Positions 26,812-36,035 are shown, numbered from the stretch's first letter. The stretch is 64,000 bases of DNA from Candidatus Gastranaerophilales bacterium (GCA_947630045.1 CANRGC010000003.1:1-64000), one strand, 5' to 3'. The notes: generated by a model not told the origin, from the sequence alone. Made by a program: numbers and translations.

Positions 26812-27357
26812 ATGTTAAATAGCGAAAATACGTTACTTCTGGTTGTTGATATTCAAGAAAAACTTACGGGCATGCTCAAAGAAAATAAGGAGACAGCTGA
26901 GCAAAACGCTAAAAAAATTGTTAAAGCCGCAAAAATTTTGAAAATTAAAACAGTTGTATCGGAACAATATCCAAAGGGGCTTGGCTCAACGGTTGAGGCT
27001 GTTAGGAACGAATTTCCGCAGGATGTCAAAATTTTTGAAAAAACGCAATTTTCTCTTGCAAGTGAAAAAGAAATTTTGGATGAAATTTTAAAATCAGGCA
27101 AAAAACAAATCGTAATTTTTGGAATTGAGGCGCATATTTGCGTTTTTCAGACGGCGCTTGAACTTAAAGAAAAGGGATATGAAGTTTTTGTTGTAAGTGA
27201 TATATCTTATTCAAGAAACAATGAAGAAAGGCTTTTAGCCCTTAAAAATTTAAGACACTTTGGAATTATGACCCCAAGTTTGGAAACAGTTCTTTTTATG
27301 TGGCTTAGGGGGTCAAAAAACCCTAATTTTAAAGAAATACAGTCTTTAATAAAATAA
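26812..27357 (+). CDS. Isochorismatase-family cysteine hydrolase
   Basis: A 181-residue hydrolase of the isochorismatase/nicotinamidase fold. The catalytic triad is visible as Asp in LLVVDIQ (about residue 13), a Lys in the central part (FEKTQFS region) and Cys in GIEAHICVF (about 107), with the cis-peptide neighbourhood typical of the family. The substrate cannot be assigned; the sequence looks closer to YcaC-like proteins than to PncA because the metal-binding histidines of nicotinamidase are not evident. It has a GGGGG ribosome site and a TATAAT at 26778-26783, and converges with the lytic transglycosylase. Confidence 0.9.
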   Translation: MLNSENTLLLVVDIQEKLTGMLKENKETAEQNAKKIVKAAKILKIKTVVSEQYPKGLGSTVEAVRNEFPQDVKIFEKTQFSLASEKEILDEILKSGKKQIVIFGIEAHICVFQTALELKEKGYEVFVVSDISYSRNNEERLLALKNLRHFGIMTPSLETVLFMWLRGSKNPNFKEIQSLIK

Positions 27358-27359
27358 AA

Positions 27360-29318
27360 TTAAAGCTTAATATTTTCATAAGTTAAAAGATAATTCCAAT
27401 AAGCCCCAAAAACTTTTTTAATATAGGTCTTGGTTTCACTATAGGGAATTTTTTCGACGAAAATGTCGAACGGGATATTATTATTTTTGTCTATCCACCT
27501 TTTTACGGCATTCGGACCGGAATTATACGATATAACGCAAAGTTCCTCTTTATTTAAGAAATTTTCCATAAGATATTTAAAATAAGCTGTTCCGACATTT
27601 ATATTTAAATCTTCCGTCTTTAAAGAACTTTTGGCAAAAAGGCTTCCTGTCACCATTTCTGCCGTCGAAGGCAAAACTTGCATTAAACCGACAGCCCCGA
27701 CAGCGCTTTCAATATTCGGGTCAAAGTGGCTTTCTTCTTTAATTAGCGCCAAAATTAAATAAGGGTTTAAATTTCTTTCTTTTGAATAACGGTTAATTTC
27801 TTCTCCGTAATAAACAGGATATGCAAGCTTCCAGACAGCTTCAGACCTTTTCGGAAGTTTTTCGCTATTTATGATGTAATCTCTTGCAAGAACGCTTGAC
27901 AGAGCCCTGTTTCCCTTTTTATATTCTATCCATGACTTTATTGTTAAATCTTGAATTCTAAAATCATCAAACGGAGAAAAATCTTGAAGATTAATAAAAT
28001 TGTCATAAAAGTTTTCCACCCTTTTATTTTCTTTGTAAGGAAATTCTATATAAGTTTTTTTTGTTACAAAAGGTTTTTTTAAGGTTAAAAACTTCGGGTT
28101 GATTAAATTTTTATATGAAAGAAAAGCGTAGTAACTGTTTGGGTATTTTTCGATTATTTCGTATGCGCTCTCTTTATAAGAAGGGTCAAGCTGTTGTTTT
28201 TTAATATATGAAGTAAAGTATAAAACACAAGGGGTTATTTCTCTGTTGTTATAAAGACTTAAATATATTTTTCCGAATTTAAGCGCAAGAATATTTTTGC
28301 CCGAAATCAAATTTTCCATAAAAAGGTCATATAAAACGTAGGGAGCATGCCTTGAAGACGGGAATTTTTCATAAAATTTGTTTTTCTTAAGATATGCCGC
28401 TTTTGGTTCTGAATATTGAATATTTTTATATAACGCCACCCCTTTTGTATTGTTGTCCATGCTTTTTTCAAAAATTTCCCTTGAAGTTTTTTCGCCGCTT
28501 TGGGGAACATTTTTTATATAAATTGAAATTGCATTTTCAAGCGTTTCTTCATCAATGTTGGAATTATCAAACAAGACTCCGCTTGCGCCGACTTTGATTA
28601 TATTCTCGGGAGAATTTAATTTATCAAGCGCCTGAATTAAATAAACCCAAGAAAGATTAATCGGAACGGCTTTTAAAACCTTTATACATTCCATATACTG
28701 TTGATTTTCAAGCATGGCTTTTGCAATTGTTATCTTATCTTCATTTGAAGTCGGAAAACTTTTTTCTTTTAAAATAAGGTCAATTGCGTTTTTTGAAAAT
28801 TTTCCTTTCGGTGAATTTTTCAAATATTCAATTAAATAAGACTCTTTTTTATTATCAACAAGATTGGCAAGTTTATAATTTGCGGCTATTCCGTATTCGC
28901 TTGTTTTATATTCTTTTCTTAATTTTAAAAACTCAGACTTTGCTTTTAATTTGTTGTTTAAACTCAGGTAAATATTCCCTTTTCGCCAAATAATAAAAGG
29001 GGTTATATTTTCATCTTTGATAAAAAATTCCAAGACAGAATATTTTCTTAACGCCGTTTTATAGTCATTTAAAAAATCGGCGCATTTTGCCTCTTTATAT
29101 GTTGCGTTTAGAAAAAGTTTGTCAGCGGGGTATATTTTTGAAAAATTGTAATATGCGTTTTGATAATCGCCTTCATTATAATATTCAAGCCCCTGTTTAT
29201 AATAAACAACAGAATTTTGAAGCTTGCTTTTTAAAAAAACGAAATAAAAGCCGCAGCACAAAATTATGATAACAAATGTTAAGAATATTAATTTAACGGT
29301 TAGCTTCTTAAAATCCAT
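27360..29318 (-). CDS. Soluble lytic murein transglycosylase, Slt70-like
   Basis: A 652-residue periplasmic enzyme that cleaves peptidoglycan to 1,6-anhydro-muropeptides. An uncleaved-looking signal anchor (residues 8-28) is followed by about 450 residues of TPR-like helical repeats (for example YNEGDYQNAYYNFSKIYP). The C-terminal SLT domain has the catalytic Glu in LIKEESHFDP (about residue 527), then GAVGLMQVLPSTAEM and ISYNSGPNAVKRW. It converges with the isochorismatase gene, leaving 2 bases. The TATAAT box ends 6 bases before the ATG. Confidence 0.93.
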   Translation of the reverse strand: MDFKKLTVKLIFLTFVIIILCCGFYFVFLKSKLQNSVVYYKQGLEYYNEGDYQNAYYNFSKIYPADKLFLNATYKEAKCADFLNDYKTALRKYSVLEFFIKDENITPFIIWRKGNIYLSLNNKLKAKSEFLKLRKEYKTSEYGIAANYKLANLVDNKKESYLIEYLKNSPKGKFSKNAIDLILKEKSFPTSNEDKITIAKAMLENQQYMECIKVLKAVPINLSWVYLIQALDKLNSPENIIKVGASGVLFDNSNIDEETLENAISIYIKNVPQSGEKTSREIFEKSMDNNTKGVALYKNIQYSEPKAAYLKKNKFYEKFPSSRHAPYVLYDLFMENLISGKNILALKFGKIYLSLYNNREITPCVLYFTSYIKKQQLDPSYKESAYEIIEKYPNSYYAFLSYKNLINPKFLTLKKPFVTKKTYIEFPYKENKRVENFYDNFINLQDFSPFDDFRIQDLTIKSWIEYKKGNRALSSVLARDYIINSEKLPKRSEAVWKLAYPVYYGEEINRYSKERNLNPYLILALIKEESHFDPNIESAVGAVGLMQVLPSTAEMVTGSLFAKSSLKTEDLNINVGTAYFKYLMENFLNKEELCVISYNSGPNAVKRWIDKNNNIPFDIFVEKIPYSETKTYIKKVFGAYWNYLLTYENIKL

Positions 29319-29324
29319 ACACTG

Positions 29325-29333
29325 ATTATATCA
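29325..29333 (-). promoter_or_regulatory. Consensus extended -10 abutting the transglycosylase start
   Basis: Minus-strand TGaTATAAT (TATAAT at 29325-29330) lies 6 bases upstream of the ATG at 29318. No ribosome site can fit in the gap. Confidence 0.6.
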
Positions 29334-29488
29334 TGACCAAAGCTTTTATTTATCATGGTTTTCGGCAAAATGAAATTTGTAAACTTATGTTAAAAAAAGG
29401 CAATTAAAAATTAAATAAATACTTTATATATACAAGAGAACGAGAATTTTCACAATACACTACAAAAGAGAGACGAAAGAAGGACATT

Positions 29489-30190
29489 ATGTCTACAGAG
29501 GGATTATTTGGCAATTTTACTTTTACGACACTAAGAAATGTCTTAAAAGAAAAAGGCGTTCAAGACAAAGATATGTCAGCCGCTTTAAATGAAATTGCGG
29601 AAAAGAACAATATTGATGACATTAGAAATCTCGACGGCAATGAAAGAATTAAAATTGACGGAAGTATTTTTAATTTCACTCAAGGTGTGGACAATCCTTA
29701 TGCTTCAAACGATAATGACGTTCTAAAATCAGTTGATAAAGATTTTGAAGAAGCAATGTTTTCGCCGGGTAAAAATGGTGAAAATATTACATTGCCCGAA
29801 ATTTATAATGATGATGATTACGAAGTTGTAGACTATGATGACTACTATTCATTTGGCGGAGCTGATACGGAAACGGATACAGATAACAGCAACAACAATA
29901 AAGACGATAAAAAAAGATTAAATTTCAATGACTTTAAAGAAAGATATGAAGAAGCCAATAAAGATGAAGCTGGAACAACGATAAACTATAAAAAACTAAA
30001 AGAAATGTTTGATAAAATTGATAAAAACTCAGATTCATATTTGGATAAAAAAGAGATTAAAGATGCAAAAGTGTCATTTTTAACTCAGAAAAAAGATAAG
30101 GAAGACACAAATCCCATGGAAGGGGAAGATTTGTTAGGAGCCAACATGATGGAAATGGACATGTCTGGCAATGCGTTTAATCCTCAATAG
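29489..30190 (+). CDS. Acidic protein with an EF-hand loop
   Basis: A 233-residue, strongly acidic soluble protein. The N-terminal 65 residues form a compact region of unknown type. The middle is low-complexity Asp/Asn/Tyr-rich. A canonical EF-hand loop (DKNSDSYLDKKE, residues 178-189) has Asp, Asn, Asp, Asp and Glu at positions 1, 3, 5, 9 and 12, suggesting one Ca2+ site. No signal peptide is present. The ribosome site AAGGA precedes the ATG and a strong terminator follows, so it is monocistronic. Function is unknown; the lone EF-hand is the only firm clue. Confidence 0.68.
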   Translation: MSTEGLFGNFTFTTLRNVLKEKGVQDKDMSAALNEIAEKNNIDDIRNLDGNERIKIDGSIFNFTQGVDNPYASNDNDVLKSVDKDFEEAMFSPGKNGENITLPEIYNDDDYEVVDYDDYYSFGGADTETDTDNSNNNKDDKKRLNFNDFKERYEEANKDEAGTTINYKKLKEMFDKIDKNSDSYLDKKEIKDAKVSFLTQKKDKEDTNPMEGEDLLGANMMEMDMSGNAFNPQ

Positions 30191-30217
30191 GTTAGTGGAA
30201 AATTTCTCTCTTATATC

Positions 30218-30246
30218 AAGCCTGAAATTAGTTTCAGGCTTTTTAT
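30218..30246. terminator. Bidirectional terminator
   Basis: Stem AAGCCTGAAA / TTTCAGGCTT with loop TTAG and T-rich tail, shared by the EF-hand gene and the minus-strand spoIID-murJ-tsaC operon. Confidence 0.82.
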
Positions 30247-30247
30247 T

Positions 30248-30796
30248 TTATATAAAAATCTTTCCTTGCCTTAAAACTTTTGGTGCTTCGCCGGTGCATA
30301 AAACCACGGTGGAAGCGGTTTTTGACAAACAAATTTCATCTAAGGGCTTTATTACCGTAATTTTTTCACCAAATTTTTTGTATGCCTCACCATAATTTTC
30401 CACGGGCGGTTCGTTAGAAAAATTTAGAGAAGTAGTTGCAAGAACTTTTCCTTCAAAATTTTCTGCCATGCCATAAAATCCCTTATGATTGGGAACCCTT
30501 ATTCCGACGGTGTTGAAGCCGGATGTAAGATAATCGGGGCAAAAATCGGTTTTTTCAAATATTAAAGTTAAGGCTCCGGGGAAGTGTTCTTTTATTAAAT
30601 CTTTTGCATAGGAAGGAATGTTTTTTATATATGGCAAAAGAAAATCAAGCTTTGACGACATTAAAATTAAAGGTTTTTCTCTGTTTCTTCCTTTTATTTC
30701 ATAAATTTTATCCACCCCCTCTTTATTAAAAGGGTGGCAGCCTATTCCCCAGACGGTGTCTGTTTCAAAGCCAAGAATACTTTTTTTGTCATACAT
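30248..30796 (-). CDS. tsaC: Threonylcarbamoyl-AMP synthase (Sua5/YrdC/TsaC)
   Basis: A 182-residue enzyme that makes threonylcarbamoyl-AMP for the t6A37 modification of ANN-decoding tRNAs. It shows the YrdC motifs: ETDTVWGIGC near the N-terminus, KGRNREKPLIL, PGALTLIF, TVGIRVP and the ATTSLNFSNEPP segment. It is of the short YrdC type without the Sua5 C-terminal domain. It overlaps the murJ end by 8 bases and is last in the operon. tsaB, tsaD and tsaE are elsewhere. Confidence 0.93.
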   Translation of the reverse strand: MYDKKSILGFETDTVWGIGCHPFNKEGVDKIYEIKGRNREKPLILMSSKLDFLLPYIKNIPSYAKDLIKEHFPGALTLIFEKTDFCPDYLTSGFNTVGIRVPNHKGFYGMAENFEGKVLATTSLNFSNEPPVENYGEAYKKFGEKITVIKPLDEICLSKTASTVVLCTGEAPKVLRQGKIFI

Positions 30797-32390
30797 TTTC
30801 TTTTTTCCCGATTTTGTTTTTAATTTTTTGAATTAATTCTTCCATATATTCAATTTTAAATATGAAAGACAAAATAACGTAAAAGAGCGTCATCACGCCT
30901 GTTACAAGACAAAGTTTAATAAGCCCCGTTATAAAGTTCCACTCGATGAATTTTGAATAAATGAATGCGGTTAAATAGCCTATAATATAGACAATTGCGC
31001 CTATTAACAAAATTTTTGTACAGCTTTTAATTAAATTTTTATACCCGATACTTATTTTTCTTCTCAATAAAATTGTCAGCATGGTTGCGTTGAAAAGCGT
31101 TACAAGGCTTGTGGAAAGGGCAATTCCGTTTATTCCCATATTTTTAACCAACAGGAAGTTTAAAATAACTTTTAACACAATACATGCAATTGCTATTAAA
31201 AACGGGGTTTTCGAGTCGCCGCAAGAATAAAAAAGCCTTGTTGCGCTGTCTCTTACAACGTATGGAATTATGGAAAGGGTTATAAAAAATAAGATTTCAG
31301 AAACCAGAATGGTTGCTTCGCTGTTAAACGCCCCTCTTTCAAGCGCCAGTTTTATGGCATCGGTTCTTAAAACAAAGATTAAAACCATAAGGAAACAGCC
31401 CGTATAAATTAAAGTTCCAAGCCCTTTTTTATAATAATGGCGCACACCTTCAAGGTCATTTTGGGATATAAGCCTTGAAAATAAAGGAAACAAGGGGACT
31501 AAAATTGCAGTTAAAAGCATGCCGATTGGAAACTGGAACACTCTGTTTGCATAACTAAAAGCTGTCCATGCTCCTTCCTTTAAGGCGGAAGAAAAGAACA
31601 TATCCACATAAATTCCGAGCTGTCCGATAGTTGAGCTTAAAAATGCGGGGAATAAAAGTTCCAAAATTTCATTAAAATTTTTATTTTTAAAAAAGTCAAA
31701 ACATGGCCTAAAGGCATATCCAAGCCTTCTGACGGTTTTAACCTGAAGCAAAAATTGTAAAATTGCCCCGAATAACGTCCCTATGGCAAGATAAAAACCG
31801 GTATTATCTCCTTTTGTAATCAAAAGAACGATAATTACCCCCAAAGACAACATTGAAGGCGAAAGATTGGGAAGCATAAAACATTTATAAGTTACCAAAA
31901 TTCCGTAATAAAGCCCGATGACTGCGCCAAGAACAATAATCGGGGACATTATTTTCAAAAGTCCGGCGGAATATGAGAGAAGTTCGGGGTTATCTTTTAT
32001 TATAATTCCCATAACAATTTCGGGAAAGAAGAAACAAATAAGCGCCACGATTAAAAATAAAATTATTGAAAAAGTTTCAAACGTATTAAATAACCTTTTA
32101 ATTTCAGGCTCAGGTTTTGAATTAAAATCTTTAACAAGTTTTGAAAAAACCGCAACGGTTGCGCTGTGGAAAGGTCCTCCGACCCCGCCCAAAATAACAA
32201 GAATTAATGCGGGAATTTGGTAGGCATAAAGATAAGCATCAGACACAACGCTTGCGCCGTAATAGTTTGCAACTACAATATCTCTTAAAAAACCCGCAAT
32301 TTTTGATAATAAAATAATAACAGCAATCCAGCTTGCCGCTTTTAGAAGCCCTTGACCCTCGTTTTTATTCTCTTGTACGGGTTTACTCAT
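30789..32390 (-). CDS. murJ: Lipid II flippase MurJ/MviN
   Basis: A 533-residue MOP-superfamily membrane protein with about 14 helices that flips lipid II for peptidoglycan synthesis. The N-terminal signature SKIAGFLRDIVVANYYGAS is followed by GGVGGPFHSATVAVFSK. The ATG at 32390 is chosen because GGAG lies 6 bases upstream; the frame reaches a TTG at 32402. It overlaps the end of the SpoIID gene by 8 bases and tsaC by 8, showing tight coupling of two envelope genes with a tRNA-modification gene. Confidence 0.94.
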   Translation of the reverse strand: MSKPVQENKNEGQGLLKAASWIAVIILLSKIAGFLRDIVVANYYGASVVSDAYLYAYQIPALILVILGGVGGPFHSATVAVFSKLVKDFNSKPEPEIKRLFNTFETFSIILFLIVALICFFFPEIVMGIIIKDNPELLSYSAGLLKIMSPIIVLGAVIGLYYGILVTYKCFMLPNLSPSMLSLGVIIVLLITKGDNTGFYLAIGTLFGAILQFLLQVKTVRRLGYAFRPCFDFFKNKNFNEILELLFPAFLSSTIGQLGIYVDMFFSSALKEGAWTAFSYANRVFQFPIGMLLTAILVPLFPLFSRLISQNDLEGVRHYYKKGLGTLIYTGCFLMVLIFVLRTDAIKLALERGAFNSEATILVSEILFFITLSIIPYVVRDSATRLFYSCGDSKTPFLIAIACIVLKVILNFLLVKNMGINGIALSTSLVTLFNATMLTILLRRKISIGYKNLIKSCTKILLIGAIVYIIGYLTAFIYSKFIEWNFITGLIKLCLVTGVMTLFYVILSFIFKIEYMEELIQKIKNKIGKKENV

Positions 32391-34167
32391 TTTCTTCTCC
32401 AAGAATTATATAAAATTTGACAGACTTTTTTTTGTCACTTAATTTTAGCGGGTTGAAAACAATTTTGTTGTTTCCCTCAACAAGATATTTTGTTATGTCT
32501 GTTTTTAAAATTTTCTTTTTAAATTCACTTATATTCGGGCTGAAATAGTATCCGTTTATAAAAAATTCAATGTTTGAAACTTTATCATGATTTTCAATTA
32601 TAAGAGTGCATTTAGATTTTTCTTTTCCGTTTAAAATTTCTTCAAGCTCTTTTTTAAGCGGACTTTTTGAAACAGACAGACTTTTTTTGTTTTTATTATT
32701 TTTTGAAAAATAAAATTCTTGTGAATATGTTAATCCAAAATTGTTGTATTCAACCTTTTTGGGAATTGTGCCAAGCGTAACATTTGAATAGTAGTGTCTT
32801 AAAATTAAATTGTATGGTATGCCATAAGATGATAAATAACCCGCACCATATTGGCTCATTCCGACTCCATGCCCGAAACCGGCGCCATAGAATGTGAAAG
32901 ACGAGGGAAGTTTTTTACCGAATTTTTCTTTGAGTTTAAGGGCGGGTTCACTTTTTTCAGAGGTGCTAAAAATTGTGTCTTGGCTTTTTTCTTCGTTTTC
33001 TTTTTCTTCGTCTTTTTTGTTAAATTCTTTTTCTACAACGAAATTGGCGGAATACAGCGGACTTCCGTTTTGTTTAAAGACGCGTCTTATCGGGAGTTCT
33101 TTTTTAACGGTATAATTTCCTGAAAGCGCCTTAATTTCAACCTCAAGAGCTTTCTTTGAACTTCCTCTTTTTAAAACGGTTATATCTTCAAGTCCGTAAA
33201 ATTTTTCCGTATCTTGCAGCTTTGGTTCAACCGCCCCTGTTTTTGACTGTTCGACAAGGGTTTTAGAAAGCGTTTGTTCAAGTTCTTCTCTGGTAAATGT
33301 CTTTTTCCACCTGTGTCTTGGGGAATTCATATCAAATGACGGATGAGAATTTTTAAAATAGTCTTCTTCTTTAATTCTGTTTAATTTTTCGGTGTCTGAG
33401 ACAGACTTAAGATAGGGTTTGTCTTCAACAAAATTTCCGAAAGTTTTAAGGTAATCTTCCGTTATGCCGCCTGATGCCGAAGAATAAAGGGCGAGAACTA
33501 TATCATTATCGTAAAGCGCATATATCCCCTTTGTTTCGTCAACAGCCCTGTCTGATATTGAAGTTTGGCTGTTTGCCCCGAAATAAACCTGACAGGCTAC
33601 GGAATCGCATATATCATAATTTGTATGATTATTCATAGGTCTGTTTGCATAGTTTCTTGCGGCAACCGCTTGAGCCTTAAGCGCCTCAATTCCGAATGAT
33701 ATCGGCATTTCATTCGGCACAACCCCTTTCAGATAAGTTTGCATGTCAAGAACGTTGATTATGTTGAATTTGTCGGGTTTCGTGCTTTTTAATTCGATAA
33801 TACCCGAATATGAAGCCATTGAGCCTTTACGGGTAATTTCTTTAACGGAAATTACATCGCTTGACGCAATTGTAACAGGGCCTTTCATTTCAACAGGTTT
33901 TTCATCACCGTTTATGTAAAGGTAAAAAATTCCGTCATTAATTTTGACATATACGCCGCAATCTTCTTCAAGGCTTTTTCTTTGGTTATCAGCCATATCA
34001 ATTATTGAAGAATTTCCCTTTAAAATAAAAGTGGCAGAGGAATGTTCATATGTTGAAAAATTAGTGTTTGAAATTCCCGCTTTAATTATGGTTTTTTCTT
34101 CCACTCCAAATGCCGGCGATACAGATAAAAATATTAAAAAAAGTAAACTCCCGAATATCCTTTTCAT
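32383..34167 (-). CDS. SpoIID/LytB-domain cell-wall protein
   Basis: A 594-residue exported protein with signal peptide (KRIFGSLLFLIFLSVSPAFG). The SpoIID domain spans about residues 110-470: VLDMQTYLKGVVPNEMP, ALKAQAVAARNYA, CDSVACQVYFG and, after an insertion rich in Lys and Glu, the signature GAGFGHGVGMSQYGA. SpoIID cleaves glycan strands stripped of stem peptides in sporulators; homologues are general in Cyanobacteria. The insertion (about 365-425) and a C-terminal beta domain make it larger than SpoIID. First gene of the operon with murJ and tsaC. Activity here is inferred. Confidence 0.88.
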   Translation of the reverse strand: MKRIFGSLLFLIFLSVSPAFGVEEKTIIKAGISNTNFSTYEHSSATFILKGNSSIIDMADNQRKSLEEDCGVYVKINDGIFYLYINGDEKPVEMKGPVTIASSDVISVKEITRKGSMASYSGIIELKSTKPDKFNIINVLDMQTYLKGVVPNEMPISFGIEALKAQAVAARNYANRPMNNHTNYDICDSVACQVYFGANSQTSISDRAVDETKGIYALYDNDIVLALYSSASGGITEDYLKTFGNFVEDKPYLKSVSDTEKLNRIKEEDYFKNSHPSFDMNSPRHRWKKTFTREELEQTLSKTLVEQSKTGAVEPKLQDTEKFYGLEDITVLKRGSSKKALEVEIKALSGNYTVKKELPIRRVFKQNGSPLYSANFVVEKEFNKKDEEKENEEKSQDTIFSTSEKSEPALKLKEKFGKKLPSSFTFYGAGFGHGVGMSQYGAGYLSSYGIPYNLILRHYYSNVTLGTIPKKVEYNNFGLTYSQEFYFSKNNKNKKSLSVSKSPLKKELEEILNGKEKSKCTLIIENHDKVSNIEFFINGYYFSPNISEFKKKILKTDITKYLVEGNNKIVFNPLKLSDKKKSVKFYIILGEENE

Positions 34168-34174
34168 AAGATTT

Positions 34175-34206
34175 ATTTTACAACAAAAAACTATTTAGGG
34201 TATTAT
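34175..34206. promoter_or_regulatory. Interlocked divergent promoters, spoIID operon / sugar permeases
   Basis: Plus strand: TTTACA (34177-34182), 18-base spacer, TATTAT (34201-34206), 8 bases before the ATG at 34215. Minus strand: TAAAAT at 34175-34180, 7 bases before the ATG at 34167. The plus -35 overlaps the minus -10. Neither gene has a ribosome site in the gap. Confidence 0.6.
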
Positions 34207-34214
34207 TAAAAGAT

Positions 34215-35084
34215 ATGAAAGTTAAATTTGGCATAATTCCATACTTATTCTTATTTCCGGCAATTTTATGCCTTTTGATATTTTTCTTTGTGCCTTTTTT
34301 TCAAACGGTGGTCATGAGCTTTTATGATTATTCAAAAGACTTTAGCTCTCCTCAATTTTCAGGTTTTTTAAACTATTCGTCAATTTTATCTTCAAAAGTT
34401 TTTATAAAATCAATTCTGAATACTTTCTGGTTCTTAATTTTATGCGTTCCTTTTTTGGTCATTTTTCCTTTATTTATAGCAATCTTAATTGACCAAAAAA
34501 TTAAATTTACCAATTTATATAAACTCATAATTTATATTCCGGTTGTTGTATCAATCGTTGTTGTCGCAATTGCTTTTAAATGGCTTTATCAGCCTGACGG
34601 GCTTTTAAACTATTTTTTAAGCATTTTTCATATTCCGCCAGTAAGCTGGCTTTCGTCGCCAAAAGTTGCAATGGTTTCCGTTGCTCTTGTGACAATCTTT
34701 AAAGGAATCGGATATTATATGATGATTTATTTGTCTGCCCTTATGGGTGTTCCGAAAGAGTTGTATGAAGCGGCTGAAATCGATGGTGCAAGCGGGTTTA
34801 AAAAACATATGGCAGTGAGTGTTCCTCATTTATTGCCGACAATTGCCCTTGTTTCAACAATAAGTTCAATTTCCGCCCTGAAGGTTTTCGTTGAAATTTA
34901 TGTCATGACAAAAGGCGGGCCCCTCGATTCCACAAAGACGATTGTCTATTATATTTATGAAAAAGCCTTTGAAAGCCTTGATTTAGGCATTGCAAGCGCT
35001 GCATGCGTTGTTTTGCTGTTTTTGGTCATGACATTTTCGGTTGTAAACATACTCTGTTTTGAAAGGGAAAAATACGGGCTATGA
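34215..35084 (+). CDS. Sugar ABC transporter permease, MalF type
   Basis: A 289-residue inner-membrane permease with six transmembrane segments. The EAA loop that docks the ATPase reads LYEAAEIDGASGFKKHM, typical of carbohydrate (CUT1) importers. It overlaps the next permease by 4 bases (ATGA), so the two are coupled and should form a heterodimer. Neither a binding protein nor an ATPase gene is adjacent. The sugar is unknown; malQ and the GH13 gene in the window make maltodextrin conceivable. Confidence 0.93.
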   Translation: MKVKFGIIPYLFLFPAILCLLIFFFVPFFQTVVMSFYDYSKDFSSPQFSGFLNYSSILSSKVFIKSILNTFWFLILCVPFLVIFPLFIAILIDQKIKFTNLYKLIIYIPVVVSIVVVAIAFKWLYQPDGLLNYFLSIFHIPPVSWLSSPKVAMVSVALVTIFKGIGYYMMIYLSALMGVPKELYEAAEIDGASGFKKHMAVSVPHLLPTIALVSTISSISALKVFVEIYVMTKGGPLDSTKTIVYYIYEKAFESLDLGIASAACVVLLFLVMTFSVVNILCFEREKYGL

Positions 35085-35920
35085 AACACCTTAAAGGTTT
35101 TTTAATTCATTTAACTTTAATAACTGTGTGCATTTTGTGTCTTCTTCCCTTTTTGTGGTTAACTTCGACCTCGATGAAAGGGGCTGAAGAAAATATATTT
35201 CAATATCCGCCGGTAATAATACCCCATTCACCCACATTTAATAACTTTGTTGAAGTTCTAAAACTGGTGCCGATTGTAAAATATGCCGTAAATAGCTTTA
35301 TAGTTGCATTTTTCACGGTTGTTTTAAATTTAATTTTTTCTGCCCTTGCTGCGTATCCGCTTGCAAGAATGAATTTCAGGGGCAAAAATTTTATATTTTT
35401 TCTTGTTTTAATTACACTCACCGTGCCGTTTCAAGCGATTATGCTTCCTGTGTATATAATTGTTTTAAAAATGAACTTGGTTGATTCAATTTCTGACTTT
35501 AACGGCTATTTGGGCATGATATTGCCGTTTTGCGTTAATGCTTTCGGTATTTTCCTTTTAAGACAGGCGTTTTTAACAATTCCGAAAGAAATTGAAGAAC
35601 AGGCGTTAATTGACGGGTGTAATTCGTTTCAAATTTTTTATAAAATTCTTATACCGCTTATAAAGCCTTCTCTTTCCGTGCTTGCAATTTTTACTTTTGT
35701 CGGAAGCTGGGGAGAATTTTTATGGCCAAGCATAATTTTAACAAAACAGAGTTTATTTACGCTTCCTGTCGGAATTAACGAGCTTCAAGGGGCGTTTAGC
35801 GCTAATTACAGACTTATCGCCGCCGGCTCAATTGTTTCAATATTGCCCATAATTGCATTTTTTCTCGTTCTTCAAAAATATTTTATAAAGGGCGAAAGTG
35901 AAGGCGCTGTAAAGGGTTAG
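35081..35920 (+). CDS. Sugar ABC transporter permease, MalG type
   Basis: A 279-residue partner permease with six membrane segments. The EAA loop is EEQALIDGCNSFQIFYK, and the C-terminal KYFIKGESEGAVKG is the standard MalG-type ending (FxxGxxxGAVKG). It overlaps the preceding permease by 4 bases. The operon ends with a hairpin at 36002-36035. Confidence 0.94.
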   Translation: MKHLKGFLIHLTLITVCILCLLPFLWLTSTSMKGAEENIFQYPPVIIPHSPTFNNFVEVLKLVPIVKYAVNSFIVAFFTVVLNLIFSALAAYPLARMNFRGKNFIFFLVLITLTVPFQAIMLPVYIIVLKMNLVDSISDFNGYLGMILPFCVNAFGIFLLRQAFLTIPKEIEEQALIDGCNSFQIFYKILIPLIKPSLSVLAIFTFVGSWGEFLWPSIILTKQSLFTLPVGINELQGAFSANYRLIAAGSIVSILPIIAFFLVLQKYFIKGESEGAVKG

Positions 35921-35949
35921 GCATAATTTATAATTCGTTAAAAAGGCGA

Positions 35950-35987
35950 ATTGTAAACAATAATGAATAAATTGTACTGATTACAAT
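35950..35987. promoter_or_regulatory. Paired ATTGT/ACAAT inverted repeats
   Basis: Two inverted repeats begin 21 bases apart: ATTGT-AA-ACAAT (35950-35961) and ATTGTA-CTGAT-TACAAT (35971-35987). The spacing equals two helical turns, as expected for operator pairs. They lie after the permease operon and upstream of the RNA gene. Regulatory role is a guess. Confidence 0.3.
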
Positions 35988-36001
35988 ATTTTAAAAACCT
36001 G

Positions 36002-36035
36002 AAAACCCTTGCTATATAAGGCATATTGGGTTTTT
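36002..36035 (+). terminator. Probable terminator of the permease operon
   Basis: Stem AAAACCC / GGGTTTT followed by T. The 19-base loop can form an inner TGC/GCA pairing. Weaker than the other terminators here. Confidence 0.45.
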
